From positions 1 to 50,768 of the forward strand of contig REAB01000069.1 in NCBI GenBank assembly GCA_004293645.1: DNA of 50,768 nucleotides, written 5' to 3'. Below, piece after piece: positions 47,959 through 50,768 of this stretch. A program made the translations under genes and the position numbers. Position 1 is the stretch's first letter, and each line of letters opens with the position of its first letter. This DNA comes from Cytophagia bacterium. GTDB lineage: Bacteria > Bacteroidota > Bacteroidia > Cytophagales > Spirosomataceae. Under the pieces are notes generated by a model, which made no database searches, was not told the origin of the DNA, and was given only the letters and a program-made list of their open reading frames with translations.

Positions 47959-48108
47959 TTTTGGTTGATAGTTTACAAATTTGTGTAAGCCCCAAGGTCG
48001 TCGTAGCAACGCCAAGCATGGCGTTGCTACGACGACCTTTAAAATCCTTAAAAGCATTGGTTATCAATTAATTGTGAATTTAAAAATAATCGAAACTATC
48101 AACCAAAA
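47959..48108. repeat. Nested inverted-repeat element (MITE-like)
   Basis: Outer arms: TTTTGGTTGATAGTTT at 47959-47974 and its perfect complement at 48093-48108 (16 bp). Inside lies a perfect 21-bp palindromic hairpin, arms 47994-48014 and 48019-48039, built on GGTCGTCGTAGCAACGCC with a 4-nt loop. The element fills 150 of the 179 bp between two convergent stops. No transposase is present and no clear target duplication is visible. Confidence 0.85.
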
Positions 48109-48121
48109 AGGAATAAACACC

Positions 48122-49435
48122 TCATTTTAAATCACTTGCTTTTATTTCGCGCGTCCATTGCGGGTTGCCTTTAGCATCAAAAATACCCACTTTCAAGACA
48201 CGCTCTTTGGCCGGGCCAGTTATTTCAAATGTGCCAAAATTGCGCTTGTTTTCGGTAAGTGTACCTTCTACAAACGTATCAGTGGTTTTTTCTTTGGCAT
48301 TGGGACTGGCTGGCCCCGAAGTGAGCGGCGACACCGTAAAATCGTAAAGCGGATACGTACCAAAACGGTTGAGGCGGTGCAAAACCGTGTGGTGGCGGTC
48401 GCCTGAAAGAAAAATAACGCCAGGAATCTTCTCATCGGCGATGCGTTGGAGCAAGTGCGCCCGTTCGTCGGCAAAAATGGCGTAGTTTTCAAACAAAGAG
48501 GCTGCATTGACAATTTGACCGCCCGTTACCACAAACTTAAAATTGGCTTTACTAAAAATCAAAGCATCAATGAGCCATTGCAACTGCGCTTTGCCAAAGT
48601 ACGTACGGTCGTCGTTGCGGTCGTTGGGGGCTTTAAACCAGCGGTCGTCAAGTAAAAAAAACTGGGCATCTCCCCACTCGAAAGTACCCGTGCAAGCACC
48701 TTCAAAAATGTAGTTGGGATTGCCCCAAAACAATCGAAACGCCTCCGAGGTCATGTTTTTCAACGAAAACCCACGGTCGGAGTCGTTGGGGCCAAAGTCG
48801 TGGTCGTCCCAAATGGCGTAGTGGTGCGTACTGCCCAGCAGGGGCTGCATTTCGGGCAGTGAGCGCGTGTGCGTGTTGCGGTACAATATACCCGTTCGGG
48901 TGTTCCAGTCGGGTTCGCGGAGGTAGGTATTGTCGCCGCCCCAAATCATAAAATCGGGTTTTTGGGCAGCAATGGTCGTAAAAATGTCGTATTCACCGCC
49001 ATAGGCACTGGGGCGGTCGTAGGGTGGGTCGTTTACAAAAGCACAACTGCCAAACGCAAACTTAAAATTGGGCGGGTCGCTGCGCCACTGCCAAAGCACT
49101 TGCGACTGAAAACGCAACGGATAACTGATGCTCACTTTCTTGCCATCGAGCCAAAGTTCGTAGTCATATTTTTTGCTTGGTTGCACTTGGTCGGCAATGA
49201 GCCGCGCCACAAAAGCCGTGTTTTTGTTGGTCAGCACCTCATCGGTACTCATTTTTTGGGCAGAATTCCCTTCTTCCCAATACATAAATTTCACTTTGGC
49301 GGCTTGCTTGGTTTGCACCCAAAGCAACACCTCACGCATTTCAGAATAGCCCACCATGGGCCCAGATTGCACCTGCCCACGTGTAGCGTAATTAAACGAG
49401 CAAGCCACCGCGAAAATTAAAATCCAGTTTTTCAT
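48122..49435 (-). CDS. PhoD-like alkaline phosphatase family protein
   Basis: An exported metallophosphoesterase of about 437 residues. Signal peptide MKNWILIFAVACSFNYATRGQ. Metal-binding blocks: FKFAFGSCAFVNDP (with the PhoD-type Cys), DFMIWGGDNTYLREPDW, AIWDDHDFGPNDSDRG and GVIFLSGDRHHTVLHRL. PhoD-type enzymes cleave phosphodiesters or phosphomonoesters and depend on calcium/iron. The ATG at 49435 gives the signal peptide; the frame start at 49498 does not. The terminator of aroG lies just upstream. Confidence 0.92.
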   Translation of the reverse strand: MKNWILIFAVACSFNYATRGQVQSGPMVGYSEMREVLLWVQTKQAAKVKFMYWEEGNSAQKMSTDEVLTNKNTAFVARLIADQVQPSKKYDYELWLDGKKVSISYPLRFQSQVLWQWRSDPPNFKFAFGSCAFVNDPPYDRPSAYGGEYDIFTTIAAQKPDFMIWGGDNTYLREPDWNTRTGILYRNTHTRSLPEMQPLLGSTHHYAIWDDHDFGPNDSDRGFSLKNMTSEAFRLFWGNPNYIFEGACTGTFEWGDAQFFLLDDRWFKAPNDRNDDRTYFGKAQLQWLIDALIFSKANFKFVVTGGQIVNAASLFENYAIFADERAHLLQRIADEKIPGVIFLSGDRHHTVLHRLNRFGTYPLYDFTVSPLTSGPASPNAKEKTTDTFVEGTLTENKRNFGTFEITGPAKERVLKVGIFDAKGNPQWTREIKASDLK

Positions 49436-49467
49436 TGTTTTGGGTTGTTTACGGAAAAATGTTTTGC

Positions 49468-49503
49468 AAAAATAAGGGCTGACTTTGCAAAAAGCCAACC
49501 CTT
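49468..49503 (-). terminator. Intrinsic terminator of the DAHP synthase gene
   Basis: Arms 49474-49486 and 49491-49503 pair over 13 bp on the minus strand (two G-U pairs), with a U-rich tail at 49468-49473. It begins about 26 nt past the stop at 49529. Confidence 0.75.
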
Positions 49504-49528
49504 GTTTTTATGAAATGATGACTTTTGA

Positions 49529-50626
49529 TTAAGCCACTGGCGCACTGTTCATTACTTCGGTTTGCTTCCGAATAGAAGTCATGTGAATCAACTCGAACAG
49601 TTCTTCCACAAAATCAGCGTATAAATTCATTTGTTTGCCCAAATCGCCGCGACTTTTGCGCAGTTCGCGCCAGCGGTTCATTTGCAAAACAGCCACGTTG
49701 TTGTCGCGCTTGTACTCGCCCAATTGCTCTACCAACGACATCCGCGTTCCCAAAATTTCGAGCAGTTCGCGGTCGAGGTTGTCTATTTTGCTGCGCAATG
49801 TTTCGAGATTAGACTGAAAATCAGCGCCATATTCTGCCTGCCGAATACTCAACTCGTGCAACATTTCGCCCAGTGCTTTGGGCGTTAATTGCTGCGAAGC
49901 ATCCGACCAAGCCTTGTCGGGGTCGCGGTGCGACTCAATAATGAGGCCATCATAATTTAAATCTAAAGCGCGTTGCGCTAATTCATACAAATAAGCCCGC
50001 TTCCCTGCCATGTGGCTGGGGTCGCCAATGAGCGGCAACTCTGGAAACATCGTTTTGAGTTCAACGGCAATGTTCCACATGGGCGAGTTGCGAAATTTGT
50101 TTTCTTGTGCGTTAGAAAAACCGCGATGAATAGCCCCCAACTTTTTAATACCCGCGCGGTTGATGCGCTCAAACGCTCCAATCCAAAGAGCCAAATCGGG
50201 ATTCACGGGGTTTTTGATAAGCACTGGCACGTCAGCACCTTGCAGCGCGTCGGCCAAATCTTGCACGTTGAAAGGGTTTACGGTGGTGCGTGCGCCAATC
50301 CAAAGTATATCAATGCCGTACTTCAATGCCAATTCTACGTGCTGAGGCGTAGCTACTTCAATGGCAATGGGCAAACCCGTTTCTTCGCGGGCAGCCACCA
50401 ACCACGGCAGGGCGGCCTCGCCCATGCCTTCAAAACTACCTGGACGAGTGCGGGGTTTCCACACGCCTGCCCTTATTACGTGGGCGTATCCTTCGGTTTT
50501 AATCTGCGATACAGTTTCGCGTACTTGCTCTTCGGTTTCGGCACTGCAAGGGCCCGCAATGATGAGCGGCTTGCCCTGCGTGTCTATCCAGGAGCTCATC
50601 GGTAAAATGTCTAAAATGGCACTCAT
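49529..50626 (-). CDS. Bifunctional DAHP synthase / chorismate mutase
   Basis: A 365-residue enzyme for the first committed step of aromatic amino-acid synthesis with a chorismate-mutase domain. Residues 1 to about 265: type I-beta DAHP synthase (PLIIAGPCSAETEEQV, RAGVWKPRTRPGSFEGMG, WIGARTTVNPF, PVLIKNPVNPD, PLIGDPSHMAGKR, DGLIIESHRDPDKAWSDASQQL). Residues about 270-355: AroQ-type chorismate mutase (LRSKIDNLDRELLEILGTRMSLVEQLGEYK). In Bacteroidota the mutase domain lets prephenate feed back on the synthase. A palindrome (50634-50648) lies directly before the start. Confidence 0.96.
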   Translation of the reverse strand: MSAILDILPMSSWIDTQGKPLIIAGPCSAETEEQVRETVSQIKTEGYAHVIRAGVWKPRTRPGSFEGMGEAALPWLVAAREETGLPIAIEVATPQHVELALKYGIDILWIGARTTVNPFNVQDLADALQGADVPVLIKNPVNPDLALWIGAFERINRAGIKKLGAIHRGFSNAQENKFRNSPMWNIAVELKTMFPELPLIGDPSHMAGKRAYLYELAQRALDLNYDGLIIESHRDPDKAWSDASQQLTPKALGEMLHELSIRQAEYGADFQSNLETLRSKIDNLDRELLEILGTRMSLVEQLGEYKRDNNVAVLQMNRWRELRKSRGDLGKQMNLYADFVEELFELIHMTSIRKQTEVMNSAPVA

Positions 50627-50633
50627 AAGAATC

Positions 50634-50648
50634 TGTTAAATTTTAACA
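50634..50648. promoter_or_regulatory. Palindrome TGTTAAATTTTAACA before the DAHP synthase gene
   Basis: A perfect 7-1-7 palindrome 8 bp upstream of the start codon, in a place suited to an operator or to a leader-RNA structure. No regulator can be assigned and an AT-rich palindrome may be chance. Confidence 0.3.
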
Positions 50649-50768
50649 AGTCAAACTATATAATTCAAAAAAAATTGTTAGTGTAAATTATAGACTGATT
50701 ATGCTGCATTTTTAATATTCCAGCAATTATCCCAGTTATTGTTGAGTATTTGAACTTTCAGAATAGCA

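Noticed and set aside
46782-48122. Defence island
   Set aside because: Only the AAA_14/DUF4143 gene could be suspected; neighbours are a T9SS protein and a PhoD-like phosphatase and no other defence-type gene is present.
1-50768. tRNA or rRNA genes
   Set aside because: Gaps between genes were scanned for GGTTCGAATCC-type T-loops and cloverleaf arms and none was found; a tRNAscan-SE run would settle it.

Overview
The window looks like a stretch of chromosome from a free-living Bacteroidota bacterium, most likely in Cytophagales. The evidence is a SusC/SusD pair, a type IX secretion C-terminal sorting domain of the gliding-motility type, the N-succinylornithine form of ornithine carbamoyltransferase, a DAHP synthase-chorismate mutase fusion, Bacteroidota-type promoters (TTTG about 20 bp upstream of TAnnTTTG) and almost no Shine-Dalgarno signals. 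Genus cannot be fixed from the sequence. I see no rRNA, tRNA, insertion sequence, prophage or CRISPR array.

Layout. 1-8.5 kb: a nutrient-uptake locus on the minus strand (SusC-like receptor, SusD-like lipoprotein, terminator, then an FG-GAP/ASPIC-UnbV lipoprotein that ends inside a tandem palindromic repeat). 8.7-13.6 kb: minus-strand housekeeping genes in tight series (DUF1080 protein, tyrosine recombinase XerC/D, quinone-oxidoreductase-like protein, GatC, an antitoxin-like small protein, Fpg/MutM, then L21 and L27 from their own promoter). 13.8-23.6 kb: mixed metabolism (a serine-palmitoyltransferase-like enzyme probably for sphingo- or sulfonolipids, an NAD-binding protein, a PhnO-like acetyltransferase, a glycosyltransferase, ArgF', DUF3299, FAS1 lipoprotein, HemB, PfkB kinase, TPR membrane protein). 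23.7-29.0 kb: a four-gene exopolysaccharide operon (Wza-like, CpsB-like phosphatase, Wzc-like chain-length/kinase protein, and a CMP-sialate synthetase fused to a HAD phosphatase) behind a well-formed promoter. 29.5-37.5 kb: methyltransferase, EamA transporter, a propeller-phosphoesterase protein, MOSC protein, two convergent Uma2 genes and an AT-rich membrane-protein gene. 37.5-40.8 kb: RodA and PBP2, the core of the elongasome. 40.8-50.6 kb: SMP-30 protein, MetF-like protein, tRNA 2-selenouridine synthase, a T9SS-sorted adhesin-like protein, an AAA_14/DUF4143 ATPase, a PhoD-like phosphatase and AroG-chorismate mutase.

How the genes work together. SusC, SusD and the FG-GAP lipoprotein should form one outer-membrane uptake and surface-binding unit. 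The Wza-CpsB-Wzc-NeuA genes export and regulate a surface polysaccharide that probably contains a nonulosonic acid made by enzymes encoded elsewhere. RodA/PBP2 build the side wall. The window has no obvious defence island. Its most unusual content is small-scale: tandem palindromes at the left edge, several families of dispersed inverted repeats (one inserted in frame into a coding gene, one a nested element filling a convergent gap), a duplicated gene tail flanking a methyltransferase gene, and a paired inverted operator-like site in front of the AAA_14/DUF4143 gene.
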